From: Ruegeria sp. Alg231-54
GTDB lineage: Bacteria; Pseudomonadota; Alphaproteobacteria; Rhodobacterales; Rhodobacteraceae
DNA: 64,000 nt
Assembly (NCBI RefSeq): GCF_900143525.1
Contig: NZ_FREZ01000003.1
Coordinates: forward strand, 372,001-436,000
Direction of reading: 5' to 3'
Under the pieces are notes generated by a model. The model saw only the letters and a program-made list of their open reading frames with translations, was not told the origin of the DNA and made no database searches. The position numbers were made by a program, and so were the translations under genes. This document shows, one piece after another, positions 29,389 to 38,061 of the stretch (its first letter is position 1; each line of letters opens with the position of its first letter).

Positions 29389-30620
29389 GGCGCCTTAACC
29401 ACCCCGTCATTCATCCATTTGTCGAACTGTTTGAGTACAGCATCGCAGAATACGTCGTCATTGATATGGGCGTCAATTTCCGTAGTTGATGCAACCGCAG
29501 GCATCACGTTGCGGGCCTCGTCAACCATTTCGGCAAGCGCTTCCGGGTCATGCGCTTCCTGACCTTCGCGATCCCATTCCTCAACACCGCCGGTGGGCAG
29601 GAAAAAATGGGTAGGGCCGGTAGACTGTTTCAGACGACCGGCCATTTCCCGAATAGCGGCCCGTCGCTCTTTTGCGTTGAACACTGCACTTTTGATCAGG
29701 CGATTATGTTCGTGGAACGGGCGGTCGGCATATTGGTCGGGAATGTCCTGCCAACCGGCAAAATCCAAAAGATCCAGCGCGCCTGGGGCCACCATTTGCG
29801 GCACGCCCGCGCGTCCAGCATTTGTCAGCCGGTCCTGCCCCGAGGACACCAGCGAACCTGCGAGCATGTTGGCAAATTCCTGCATGCAGAAATCCATTAC
29901 GCAACAGAACGCACCCTCTCCCGCAAGTTTCTCAAATGCCATACCGCCCATGCCCGTAGAATGGAACACAGCCACTTCGTATCCCCGTTCTTCTAAAGCA
30001 GGTTTCAGAGTTTTCATATAACGCAGGCAGGATGAGCCCAACGAGGTCATTCCGATCATCGGGCGACCGCGTTGAGGGCGTTGAACCGCGCGGGCTGCAC
30101 CTAAAACAGCGCCTGCGGCCTGGCTTAGCGATGAGCGGCAAACCGAGTTCATACCATAAAGCCCGCCAGCCCACAGGATCATCTGTATATCCGGCGCCAA
30201 ACGGTGTGGCGGAATCAGCGGTGAAAAACTAACGGTAGAGACAATGTATTTCGGCACACCCATTGGCAAAGCCTGCGCACAATCCAGCGCCAGATCGGTG
30301 CCCATCGTGCCACCAGTTGCGATCATCCCATCAAATTTTCCCTCGGCGTAGACCTGCGCAACCAGTGCTGCAGCGCCCTGCGACATCACGCGAAAAGCCT
30401 TGTTTTCGTCACCGAGCGCGATCACCTCATCTATGGTCATACCACCGGCCGCGGCCACATCATGTTTGGAAATGTCTGTGGGCGTGGTTGGATCCCCAAG
30501 AACCGAGACGTCCATGGTCAGCACGTTGCCACCTTGCGCAGTGATGCATTCTTCGATGTAGCGCATCTCGGGGTCTTTGGTATCATAGGTGCCGATCAGC
30601 AAGATAATCTTTTCGCCCAT
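29385..30620 (-). CDS. Tm-1-like / UPF0261 family protein
   Basis: The 411-aa protein belongs to the family of the plant Tm-1 resistance protein's N-terminal domain (UPF0261). Its start LLIGTYDTKDPEMRYIEECI is highly characteristic, and GTMGTDLALDCAQALPMGVP and GMTSLGSSCLRYMKTL (about 225) are further conserved blocks. The biochemical role of bacterial members is not settled; an ATP-binding N-terminal part followed by a TIM-barrel-like or hydrolase-like half has been proposed. Here it is translationally coupled to a sulfatase and behind an aldehyde dehydrogenase, so it probably takes part in breaking down the imported compound. Confidence 0.85.
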   Translation of the reverse strand: MGEKIILLIGTYDTKDPEMRYIEECITAQGGNVLTMDVSVLGDPTTPTDISKHDVAAAGGMTIDEVIALGDENKAFRVMSQGAAALVAQVYAEGKFDGMIATGGTMGTDLALDCAQALPMGVPKYIVSTVSFSPLIPPHRLAPDIQMILWAGGLYGMNSVCRSSLSQAAGAVLGAARAVQRPQRGRPMIGMTSLGSSCLRYMKTLKPALEERGYEVAVFHSTGMGGMAFEKLAGEGAFCCVMDFCMQEFANMLAGSLVSSGQDRLTNAGRAGVPQMVAPGALDLLDFAGWQDIPDQYADRPFHEHNRLIKSAVFNAKERRAAIREMAGRLKQSTGPTHFFLPTGGVEEWDREGQEAHDPEALAEMVDEARNVMPAVASTTEIDAHINDDVFCDAVLKQFDKWMNDGVVKAP

Positions 30621-30648
30621 GGTAATCTTCTCCTTGCAGGCTATCGTC

Positions 30649-32133
30649 TTACAGCTGAATCCAGGCTGTTTTCAGATCGAAATACTTTTCCATTGCGTGC
30701 ATAGATTTGTCGTGACCGTTGCCCGACTGCTTTACTCCGCCCAAAGGCACAGTGGCGTCCGCACCGCCATAAGTGTTGACGTGAACAACGCCAGAGCGGA
30801 TGCCCGCCACCATGCGATGCGCACGGCTCAGGTTTGCAGTCCACACGCCTGAGGCCAGTCCATAAACGCTGTCATTTGCCAGGCGCAGTGCCTCATCTTC
30901 GTCTCTGAACGATGTCACGGCCAGAACCGGACCAAAGACCTCATTGCGGAACAGATTGTCGGTCGGTTTGACCCCGTTCATTACAGTGGGTGCCATATAA
31001 TAACCGCCCGTTTCCGTCAGAATTCGGTCACCGCCGGCACGGCGCTCAGCACCTTCCGCTTCGGCTTGGGCGACAAAATCCAGATTGCTTTCCAATTCCG
31101 GCAATGAGTGCACTGCGCCGATCTGAGTGCTCAAATCCAGCGGATCGCCGACGCGGAAGGCCTGCGCGTGTTTAACGATCTCGGCGACGAAATCTTCGTG
31201 AATATCCTCCTGAACCAGCAAGCGCGATCCCGCGACGCAAATCTGACCTGAATTTCGGAAAATACCTGAGGCGGAGACCTTAGCCGCCTGCGCGAGATCG
31301 GGGGCGTCGTTGAACACGATGTTGGGGGACTTTCCGCCAAGCTCCAAGTAGCAGCGTTTCAAATTCGAGCGCGCGGAATATTCCAGAAGCCGCCGCCCTG
31401 TCGCACCCGAGCCGGTAAAAACCATGATGTCTACATCCATCGACAGGGCCAGTGTTTCACCAACCACGCTGCCTTTGCCTGTGACGACATTTAGGACACC
31501 GTCCGGCACACCTGCCTCAAGCACCAATTCGGCCAATCGCAAAAGTGATAGTGAGGCCGATTCCGCAGGTTTCAACACCACCGAGTTACCCGCCGCCAGC
31601 GCCGGCGCGATCTTCCACGCACCGATCATCATTGGCATGTTCCAAGGTACAATCGCCCCCACAACGCCGACAGGCGCGTGATGCACAAGACCCAGCACAT
31701 TTTCAGCTGTGGGCGCAATCTGACCATAGATCTTGTCAATGGCCTCGCCATAATAGCGGAACGTGCCCGCAGCCGACATCGGCTCTGCCTTCATGGCCAT
31801 ATTGATCTCAGTGCCGTTGTCCCGCACGCCCAGAACGGCCAGTTCCAAAGCGTGTTTTTCAATCAGATCGGCCAGTTTCAACAACACCTTCTTGCGTACA
31901 GAAGGTGCAGCCCGCGACCAGCGTCCGTCTTCAAACGCCGTGCGGGCCGCCGCAATAGCCCGCTCCATATCCGCGGGGGTGCCCTCGGCAATTTGAGTTA
32001 GAACCTGACCGTCAATTGGAGAAAGGACATCCAGTTGCCCTCCTGCCGCTGCGGCCTCGTGACGCCCATCAATCAGAAGGCTCCGTGCCGGTACGGGCTG
32101 ACCACGTAGCGCATCGATGGCAAGTTGATCCAT
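30649..32133 (-). CDS. NAD(P)-dependent aldehyde dehydrogenase
   Basis: A 494-aa class I/II aldehyde dehydrogenase with the full set of motifs: PWNMPMMIGAWKIAPALAAG, the catalytic Glu in LELGGKSPNIVF (about 262-273), and the catalytic Cys in NSGQICVAGSRLL (about 297). It oxidises an aldehyde to the acid in the cytosol. It lies between the TctA gene and the UPF0261 gene on the minus strand, with short gaps, suggesting that its substrate is an intermediate of the compound taken up by TctABC. The exact aldehyde is unknown. Confidence 0.9.
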   Translation of the reverse strand: MDQLAIDALRGQPVPARSLLIDGRHEAAAAGGQLDVLSPIDGQVLTQIAEGTPADMERAIAAARTAFEDGRWSRAAPSVRKKVLLKLADLIEKHALELAVLGVRDNGTEINMAMKAEPMSAAGTFRYYGEAIDKIYGQIAPTAENVLGLVHHAPVGVVGAIVPWNMPMMIGAWKIAPALAAGNSVVLKPAESASLSLLRLAELVLEAGVPDGVLNVVTGKGSVVGETLALSMDVDIMVFTGSGATGRRLLEYSARSNLKRCYLELGGKSPNIVFNDAPDLAQAAKVSASGIFRNSGQICVAGSRLLVQEDIHEDFVAEIVKHAQAFRVGDPLDLSTQIGAVHSLPELESNLDFVAQAEAEGAERRAGGDRILTETGGYYMAPTVMNGVKPTDNLFRNEVFGPVLAVTSFRDEDEALRLANDSVYGLASGVWTANLSRAHRMVAGIRSGVVHVNTYGGADATVPLGGVKQSGNGHDKSMHAMEKYFDLKTAWIQL

Positions 32134-32140
32134 AGGTCGC

Positions 32141-33673
32141 TTATCCTTGCTGGTTCGGATTATCGGAATCCACGGGTTGCATCGTAGGTTCCGGCCGCAG
32201 TTTGTTTTTGAATTCGAAATACAACGTTCGGCAGTGCAGGATCAGGATCAGAACGATCAGGCCAAACAGAATGGCCGCGATGGGCCGGTCGATGAAGTCG
32301 AGCGGCGTTTTGACCCGTGCCATTGCGCTGCGCAACTTGGTTTCCATAATCCCGCCAAGAACCATGCCCAAAATGATTGGAACAATCGGCAGGTCCAGCC
32401 GTTTTAGGATCAGCCCAAAAACCCCGAACCCGGCAGCAATGGCACAATCTGTGATCGAGTTGCGCAGACTATAGACCCCCACGAATGCCAAAATCAGGAT
32501 CATGACACCAAGGAACCGGGTCGGGATCTGGATAATCTTCAACAGCAGGTTCGTCGAAAACAACAAGAAAACAAGAACGATCACGTTAAGCAGGATCAGC
32601 GCCATATACAGGGCCAATACGAAATCCATCTGGTTTTCGAACAGCTGGGGTCCGGGGATCACGTTGTGGACATAAAACACGGACAGCATCATCGCCGTCA
32701 GCGCCTCGCCGGGAATACCCAGAGCCAGCAGAGGAATCATCGCAGCGCCTGGAACGGCGTTGTTCGCGGCCTCGGACGCTACAAGTCCCTCGGGAGAGCC
32801 ATCACCAAACTTTTCTGGGTTTTTTGACGTCTTTTGAGCATAGGTGTAGGACAGAAATTGCGATGTAAACTCACCGGTGCCCGGCACCATGCCCATGAAA
32901 ACACCGATACTTGAGGACACGGTAGCAACGCGTTTCACGCCCAGAAGTTCTTTGAGGCCGGCAAAGATATTGCCACTTACATGGGTGTCGCCTGGCGCGT
33001 GGTTCTTTTCCAATAGCAGCAGAAATGCCTGGCTGATCGCAAACAGACCAAGCACGACAACAATAAGATCGACGCCCGATGCCAGCCAGCTTTGATCAAA
33101 GGTGAACCGGCGGGTATATTTCACGGGCTCCAGCCCCACCGAATTCAGGAAAATGCCGAAGGCGGCCAGCATACCAGCGGCAAAAATCTGACCCCGGTGG
33201 GCCAGCACAACCAGAATGATGCCCAATAGCGCGGCCAGGAAAATCTCGCGGCTGCCGAAGTGTGGGGCGACAAGGGCCAGAACCGGTGACAACACCATCA
33301 GACAGATGATCGCAAACACGCCCCCGAAGAACGAGGCCGAATACGCCAGAGACAACGCACGGTGGCCCTGCCCCCGTTTGGTCATGGGATATCCGTCATA
33401 AGTGGTCAGCGCGTTCACCGCTGTGCCGGGGGTGTTGATCAGAATCGCAGGAATGGCTCCGCCATACATGGACGAGCCGTAGATACCCAATAACAGGGTT
33501 AGTCCTACGATGGGCTCGAACGCAAAGGTGGCAGGCAACAGGATTGCGATGGCCACCGCCGCACCCACGCCGGGCAATGCACCGATGATGACGCCGCCGA
33601 TCGAGCCGATCAGCAGGGCGACGATTACCTGCCATTGCAGCAGGATAGAAATGCCGGAAAGAAGCGTTTCCAT
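32141..33673 (-). CDS. tctA: Tripartite tricarboxylate transporter large permease (TctA family)
   Basis: A 510-aa membrane protein with about 12 hydrophobic segments and the TctA hallmarks GALPGVGAAVAIAILLP and AILINTPGTAVNALTTYDGY in the first quarter, repeated in a related form in the middle (GMVPGTGEFTSQFLSY, LALGIPGEALTAMM). It forms the secondary transporter with TctB and receives substrate from TctC. It lies 9 bp downstream of tctB. The transported organic acid is unknown. Confidence 0.93.
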   Translation of the reverse strand: METLLSGISILLQWQVIVALLIGSIGGVIIGALPGVGAAVAIAILLPATFAFEPIVGLTLLLGIYGSSMYGGAIPAILINTPGTAVNALTTYDGYPMTKRGQGHRALSLAYSASFFGGVFAIICLMVLSPVLALVAPHFGSREIFLAALLGIILVVLAHRGQIFAAGMLAAFGIFLNSVGLEPVKYTRRFTFDQSWLASGVDLIVVVLGLFAISQAFLLLLEKNHAPGDTHVSGNIFAGLKELLGVKRVATVSSSIGVFMGMVPGTGEFTSQFLSYTYAQKTSKNPEKFGDGSPEGLVASEAANNAVPGAAMIPLLALGIPGEALTAMMLSVFYVHNVIPGPQLFENQMDFVLALYMALILLNVIVLVFLLFSTNLLLKIIQIPTRFLGVMILILAFVGVYSLRNSITDCAIAAGFGVFGLILKRLDLPIVPIILGMVLGGIMETKLRSAMARVKTPLDFIDRPIAAILFGLIVLILILHCRTLYFEFKNKLRPEPTMQPVDSDNPNQQG

Positions 33674-33682
33674 AGTGGCCCC

Positions 33683-34219
33683 TTACAGATAGGTCAGCGC
33701 AAAGGCGCGCACGGAATCCGGAAGGTATTCATAGACCGCTCCGGCGGGGATTTTGACCTGAAGAAAGCCACGGAAAACGATGGTGACCACAAAGCCGAAC
33801 AACGCAGCTATTCCGATAGCATTTGCACCACGAAACCCTACACGAAGGGTCAGGAAGACTGCGAATAACATGGTTGAGGGCAGATATCCCAGCTGCGGAA
33901 CCACCAGCACATAGATCAGGAAATAGGCAACATATTCGAACGAGCGAACCCAGAACCCGACCTCGGTCCAGCGGCCACTGATCCGGTCTGACAAGGCCGA
34001 GCTAAGCCAATGCAGAAACCCGAACACCACCATGCACCAGATTGCAATTGTGGGCCAAAGACCCGGCTGCGCGAACCATTTGGTTCGTTTGACGACCTTG
34101 GTCTGATCACCCAGCTGGGACAAAAGAAACACCGCGAATGCCAGAAACAGTACGGCGAAAACGACATCGCCGGGTCGGCGATACCTTTTGAACATGTCCT
34201 GTAAAGTCTTTGCAATCAT
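33683..34219 (-). CDS. tctB: Tripartite tricarboxylate transporter small permease (TctB family)
   Basis: A 178-aa protein with four predicted membrane helices, the small subunit of the TTT transporter. I start it at the ATG complementary to 34217-34219, which follows GGGAGGAAACG at good spacing, rather than at the GTG/ATG-like codon 48 bp upstream that would add residues without hydrophobic or conserved character. It lies between tctC and tctA in one transcript; a hairpin precedes it. Confidence 0.88.
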   Translation of the reverse strand: MIAKTLQDMFKRYRRPGDVVFAVLFLAFAVFLLSQLGDQTKVVKRTKWFAQPGLWPTIAIWCMVVFGFLHWLSSALSDRISGRWTEVGFWVRSFEYVAYFLIYVLVVPQLGYLPSTMLFAVFLTLRVGFRGANAIGIAALFGFVVTIVFRGFLQVKIPAGAVYEYLPDSVRAFALTYL

Positions 34220-34241
34220 CGTTTCCTCCCAACCTGAAAGA

Positions 34242-34264
34242 GGCGTGAGGCTGTGCCCCACGCC
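34242..34264 (-). promoter_or_regulatory. Hairpin between tctC and tctB
   Basis: Arms GGCGTGAGG (34242-34250) and CCCCACGCC (34256-34264) pair with a single mismatch around a 5-nt loop, 12 bp after the tctC stop on the minus strand. As in the dctP and smoE cases, a hairpin separates a binding-protein gene from its permease genes, probably for differential expression. Confidence 0.5.
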
Positions 34265-34275
34265 CAATCTGGATC

Positions 34276-35205
34276 TTACTCGCCCAGAATTTCTTCAATC
34301 TTAGCGAAAGAGGATTTGTCTTGCTCAATCTGAGCGTTGGATGCGTCTGGGTCCTGCCAGTAGATCAAAGCACCGGTTTCCTCAGCAAGCTGCTTGGCCT
34401 TGTCCGACTGCACCGCCTTTTGTGCTGCTGCAGTGATTTTTTCGCGTGCCTCGGGTGGAGTATCCTTGTGAACGAACAGGCCGTTCCACAATGCCAGCGG
34501 CAGATCCGGGTTGAGCTCGACGATCGTCGGCGTATCGGGGATCAGCGAAATCCGCTCGCCACCAATGCTCGCCAGAATATTCACGTCGTCCAAACAAGGT
34601 AGAACAAGTTGCAACGTGGTATTGATGACGTCCACATCACCCGATGCCAACGTGTTGCAATCCAACGCGTCAAAGGCTGCTTCACTTGCAAAATCAAATC
34701 CGCTGCTTACAGCAGCAGCAAAGGTGACCTGCGTGGGCGGCAAGACCGAGCCGAAATGACCAAGCGCCAAATCGTTGTCCTTGCCGTGTTCTGCCAGTTC
34801 TTCCCAGTTCGAGAACGGCGCATCCTTGCTGGATGCGATTACGAATGGGTAAGTCAGAAAAATACCGATCGGATCAAACGGGTTCGGGTTCAGTTCAGGG
34901 ATACCGATTTCCGGTCCAATGACGGGAACGCCAATGACGAAAGAACCAATAGTGTATCCGTCCGCCGGGGCGGTGGCGACTTCGACTGCACCTGGGAACG
35001 GACCGCCGCCGCCGCCAGGCTTGTTCACGACCGCGGCCGGGACGTCGTACATGGCTTGAAATTCGTCCGCGATCATTCGCGTCAGCACGTCCTCAAGATC
35101 GCCCGGAGGCCATGGAACCACGAAGGTTACCGGTTTCTCTGGATACTCTGCCAGTGCAGCGGTTGCTGACGCTACAAATGCGGCGGTTGCTAGAAATTTC
35201 TTCAT
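34276..35205 (-). CDS. tctC: Tripartite tricarboxylate transporter receptor (TctC/Bug family)
   Basis: The 309-aa periplasmic receptor has a signal peptide (KKFLATAAFVASATAALA) and the Bug-fold start YPEKPVTFVVPWPPGDLEDVL; the usual PGGxxD loop is replaced by PPGDLED. Asp/Glu contacts in the second lobe would determine the carboxylated ligand. I start at the ATG at 35205, with GGGAGG 5 nt upstream; the GTG at 35211 overlaps that ribosome binding site. It heads the tctC-tctB-tctA-ALDH-UPF0261-sulfatase operon and is divergent from an IclR regulator. Confidence 0.9.
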   Translation of the reverse strand: MKKFLATAAFVASATAALAEYPEKPVTFVVPWPPGDLEDVLTRMIADEFQAMYDVPAAVVNKPGGGGGPFPGAVEVATAPADGYTIGSFVIGVPVIGPEIGIPELNPNPFDPIGIFLTYPFVIASSKDAPFSNWEELAEHGKDNDLALGHFGSVLPPTQVTFAAAVSSGFDFASEAAFDALDCNTLASGDVDVINTTLQLVLPCLDDVNILASIGGERISLIPDTPTIVELNPDLPLALWNGLFVHKDTPPEAREKITAAAQKAVQSDKAKQLAEETGALIYWQDPDASNAQIEQDKSSFAKIEEILGE

Positions 35206-35222
35206 TGACACCTCCCGTTAGT

Positions 35223-35269
35223 GGTTCAACAAATGAACCGCGTTAACAATAATAATGTTGCGTTGTTAA
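35223..35269. promoter_or_regulatory. Two candidate IclR operators between tctC and iclR
   Basis: The 108-bp divergent gap holds two inverted repeats: GGTTCA-N5-TGAACC at 35223-35239 and TTAACAA-N13-TTGTTAA at 35243-35269. Both could be bound by the adjacent IclR-type regulator; the first resembles GTTC-type sites known for IclR proteins. The assignment rests on position and symmetry only. Confidence 0.5.
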
Positions 35270-35313
35270 GTTAATTCTGTCAAGTATTACCTGACCAGGA
35301 GGAGGCAAAACAC

Positions 35314-36093
35314 ATGGGCACCGCACTTAATGCCTTGAAAATGCTAGAGTACTTTTCAAGCTCTCAGCCGGAAATCGGGCTGAGTCACATTGCGCGCCTG
35401 GCTGGTTTGAACAAGGCGACCGCCCTCCGCCACTTACGGGCACTGGAAGAGTTCGGCCTGATCGAGCAGAATCCGCAGACGAAATCATATGCCATCGGAC
35501 CAGCTGCTCTACGGTTGGCCGCCCTGCGCGAAATTGCCAAGCCGGGCCTTGATGGTGCACGCCAGAAAATGCAGGCCGCGATGCATGAGGTTGGCGAGAG
35601 TCTGCACCTTACGCTGCTTGAGAAAGACACTCTACAAACCGCGTTGGTGGTTGAAACCACGCAGCACAGCGTTCGCGTAAGTCTCGACCCTAGCGAAATT
35701 ATTCCGGTTAACGCGACTGCTTCGGGATTGTGTATGCTGAGTTTCGGTCCCGCTTTCCTTCTGGAACGCTTGGAATCCGACACACTCACCCGATTTACCG
35801 AGGCAACAATGACAGACCCAAAGATTATTCGTGACCGGGTTGCACAAATCGGCCAGGCGGGCTGGGCCAATAGTAATGGCAGCTTTGAAGATGGTGTCTT
35901 CGGATATGCGGCGCCTATCTTCGGTATTGATCAGATCGCGATTGGAACCATTGCGATTGCCGTTCCCGAAATTCGTGCAACCAGCGCGCGGCAGCCGCTG
36001 ATTTTGACCTCACTCCACACTCTTTCGAAAGACCTGACCGCAAACTTTGGCGGCCAGATGCCCGAAACTTTTCCAACCGAATTCCACCCATGA
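35314..36093 (+). CDS. IclR-family transcriptional regulator
   Basis: The 259-aa protein has an N-terminal winged HTH (about 5-60, with IARLAGLNKATALRHLRALE) and an IclR effector domain (about 75-255). Start: ATG after the strong GGAGGAGG site. It is divergent from tctC and directly upstream of an aminotransferase gene, so it probably governs both the TctABC-sulfatase operon and the aminotransferase in response to the imported compound or its product. Confidence 0.9.
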   Translation: MGTALNALKMLEYFSSSQPEIGLSHIARLAGLNKATALRHLRALEEFGLIEQNPQTKSYAIGPAALRLAALREIAKPGLDGARQKMQAAMHEVGESLHLTLLEKDTLQTALVVETTQHSVRVSLDPSEIIPVNATASGLCMLSFGPAFLLERLESDTLTRFTEATMTDPKIIRDRVAQIGQAGWANSNGSFEDGVFGYAAPIFGIDQIAIGTIAIAVPEIRATSARQPLILTSLHTLSKDLTANFGGQMPETFPTEFHP

Positions 36094-36128
36094 TTGACGG
36101 GCGGACTAAATCTCCGGAGACACGCTAC

Positions 36129-37481
36129 ATGAAAGACTCCAACTTTCTGAAAGAAAACAACGCCCGACATTTCTGGCAACCAATGGCGCACCCGGCCGAC
36201 AGCCAGAAAAACCCGCCGACCATTCTGACCGGCGGTGAAAGGGTCAGCATCATTGATGTGGATGGCCACAAGGCGTTGGATGCAGTAGGTGGCTTGTGGA
36301 ACGTCAATCTGGGCTATTCCTGTGATCCTGTGAAGCAGGCCATCACCAATCAGCTGAACGCGCTGCCCTATTATTCAACCTTTCGCGGCACCAGCAACGA
36401 CAAGGCGATCGAACTGTCCTACGAGTTGGCTCAGTTCTTTGCGCCTGACGGATTGACCCGTGCATTCTTTACTTCGGGTGGATCGGATTCGGTTGAGATC
36501 GCGCTGAAACTGGCGCGCCAGTATCACAAAGTACGCGGCGAGGCTGGCCGTACCAAGTTCATCAGCCTGAAACAGGGCTATCACGGCACCCATTTCGCGG
36601 CTGCCTCGGTCAATGGCAATCAGAAGTTCCGCGCGGCTTATGAGCCGATGATGCCGGGATGTTTCCACGTGCCCGCGCCCTGGACCTATCGCAATCCGTT
36701 CGATGAGACGGACCCCGAGCGTCTTGCGCAGCTTTGCGTAAAAGCGCTGGAGGCCGAAATCGCATTCCAGGGTGCAAACACCGTCGCCGCATTCATCATG
36801 GAGCCAATCTTGGGCGCAGGTGGAGTGATCCCGCCGCACAAGAGCTTCATGCCCATGGTGCGTGAAGTCTGCTCGAAGCACGGAATTCTGCTGATTTCGG
36901 ACGAGATCATTACTGCCTTTGGGCGTACAGGCAGCGAAAGTGGCGCGCGACATTGGGAGGTGCAGCCCGATATCATGACAACGGCCAAAGCCATCACAAA
37001 CGGCTATTTCCCATTCGGCGCGGCAATGATCTCTGGCGCGGTTGCGGAGGTGTTCGAAAGCGACACTACCGGCAGAGCTTCTGTCGATCAGGGCTACACC
37101 TATTCCGGGCACCCGGTTGGCGCGGCCGCAGCCTTGGCCACGCTTGCCGAGATCAACCGCCTGCGAGTTTGGGAAAACGCAGCTGCACGGGGGGATGAGT
37201 TGTTTGCCGGGTTGAAAAAACTGGCCGACAAATACGACGTAGTCGGTGACGTGCGAGGGGGTGAAGGTCTAATGTGCGCGCTCGAGCTGGTTTCGGACCG
37301 TGCGACCAAGGCACCAATCGCCAAACATCTTCCGCTGCAGGTTCAAAAAGCTACTTATGAAGATGGCGTGATGGTCCGTGTATCTGGAAACAACATCATA
37401 TTGTCTCCGCCGCTGGTCATCACGTCTGATGACGTAGCCAAGATCCTGTCAGCCCTGGATACAGGACTAGCGAGCCTGTAG
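36129..37481 (+). CDS. Class III (omega-amino acid:pyruvate type) aminotransferase
   Basis: The 450-aa PLP enzyme moves an amino group from an omega-amino compound or amine to pyruvate or an oxoacid. Visible are FFTSGGSDSVEIALKLARQY (cofactor phosphate region), YHGTHFAA, the PLP-binding Asp in LLISDEIITAFGRTG and the Schiff-base Lys in TTAKAITNGYFPFGA. I use the ATG at 36129, which follows GGAG by 9 nt and begins MKDSNFLKENN; the ATG at 36090 overlaps the iclR stop but has no ribosome binding site. Taurine-pyruvate aminotransferase-like function is possible next to a sulfatase, but unproven. Confidence 0.87.
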   Translation: MKDSNFLKENNARHFWQPMAHPADSQKNPPTILTGGERVSIIDVDGHKALDAVGGLWNVNLGYSCDPVKQAITNQLNALPYYSTFRGTSNDKAIELSYELAQFFAPDGLTRAFFTSGGSDSVEIALKLARQYHKVRGEAGRTKFISLKQGYHGTHFAAASVNGNQKFRAAYEPMMPGCFHVPAPWTYRNPFDETDPERLAQLCVKALEAEIAFQGANTVAAFIMEPILGAGGVIPPHKSFMPMVREVCSKHGILLISDEIITAFGRTGSESGARHWEVQPDIMTTAKAITNGYFPFGAAMISGAVAEVFESDTTGRASVDQGYTYSGHPVGAAAALATLAEINRLRVWENAAARGDELFAGLKKLADKYDVVGDVRGGEGLMCALELVSDRATKAPIAKHLPLQVQKATYEDGVMVRVSGNNIILSPPLVITSDDVAKILSALDTGLASL

Positions 37482-37491
37482 TGATCACACT

Positions 37492-37516
37492 GGCCCCGGC
37501 CTTCAAGGTCGGGGTC
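37492..37516. terminator. Hairpin between the convergent aminotransferase and hpaR genes
   Basis: GGCCCCGGCC (37492-37501) and GGTCGGGGTC (37507-37516) form a 10-bp stem with two G-U pairs and a 5-nt TTCAA loop, placed between two gene ends that face each other. It could end transcription on both sides, although no clear T-run follows on either strand. Confidence 0.5.
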
Positions 37517-37955
37517 AAACCTTTACGGCCTGCAATTCCTCAAGTAGATCCAGAAGGTTGTCGATTTTTTCCTGTCCCATTTGTGCCTCGATTGTATTGT
37601 GAATCGCCAGCGAGGTCGCAAGGTTCTCTTCAAGAATTTGACGCCCCTCATCGGTGATCTTCACCATGGTGCGACGCTTATCCGTGCTGCCCTGACGGCG
37701 GGATATCTGCCCATCATTCTCCATCGCGCGTAGAATTCGCGTCAGGCTGGGCAGCAAAAGGCAGGCCTCATTTGCAATAGTGCTTTGTTCCACTTCGCCC
37801 ATTTCGTCCAGAACACGAAGGATACGCCACTTTTGCTCGGTCAGCTGTATCCCCTGCAGCATATCCCGAATTGGGGCCATAACGGTTTCGCGTGCGCGTA
37901 GCAGGGCGATCGGAAGAGCGCGAGAGGTTCTCGTGGTATGGCTTTGTCGGTTCAT
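37515..37955 (-). CDS. hpaR: HpaR, MarR-family repressor of homoprotocatechuate degradation
   Basis: The 146-aa MarR protein begins with the HpaR-like segment TSRALPIALLRARETVMAPI and carries a winged HTH (about 50-110) with the MarR wing around RRQGSTDKRRTMVKITDEG. HpaR proteins repress the meta-cleavage operon and are relieved by 4-hydroxy- or 3,4-dihydroxyphenylacetate. It is divergent from hpaF, with a symmetrical operator candidate in between. Confidence 0.9.
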   Translation of the reverse strand: MNRQSHTTRTSRALPIALLRARETVMAPIRDMLQGIQLTEQKWRILRVLDEMGEVEQSTIANEACLLLPSLTRILRAMENDGQISRRQGSTDKRRTMVKITDEGRQILEENLATSLAIHNTIEAQMGQEKIDNLLDLLEELQAVKV

Positions 37956-38009
37956 TCCAGCCTTCTAGAACGCCATTTCAGGAAATGCAAAGATTAACAA
38001 AGCAAGTTC

Positions 38010-38052
38010 TTGACGGTCGCGATACAATTTACTAAACATGTTAAGTAGTAAA
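38010..38052 (+). promoter_or_regulatory. hpaF promoter region with candidate HpaR operator
   Basis: A -35-like TTGACG (38010-38015) is followed by an inverted repeat with arms TTTACTA (38028-38034) and TAGTAAA (38046-38052). Its centre contains a second small palindrome, AACATGTT. The site would cover the -10 region and lies directly upstream of the hpaF ribosome binding site (AAGGAG), which suits repression by the divergently encoded HpaR. Confidence 0.55.
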
Positions 38053-38061
38053 GGAGAGCTC

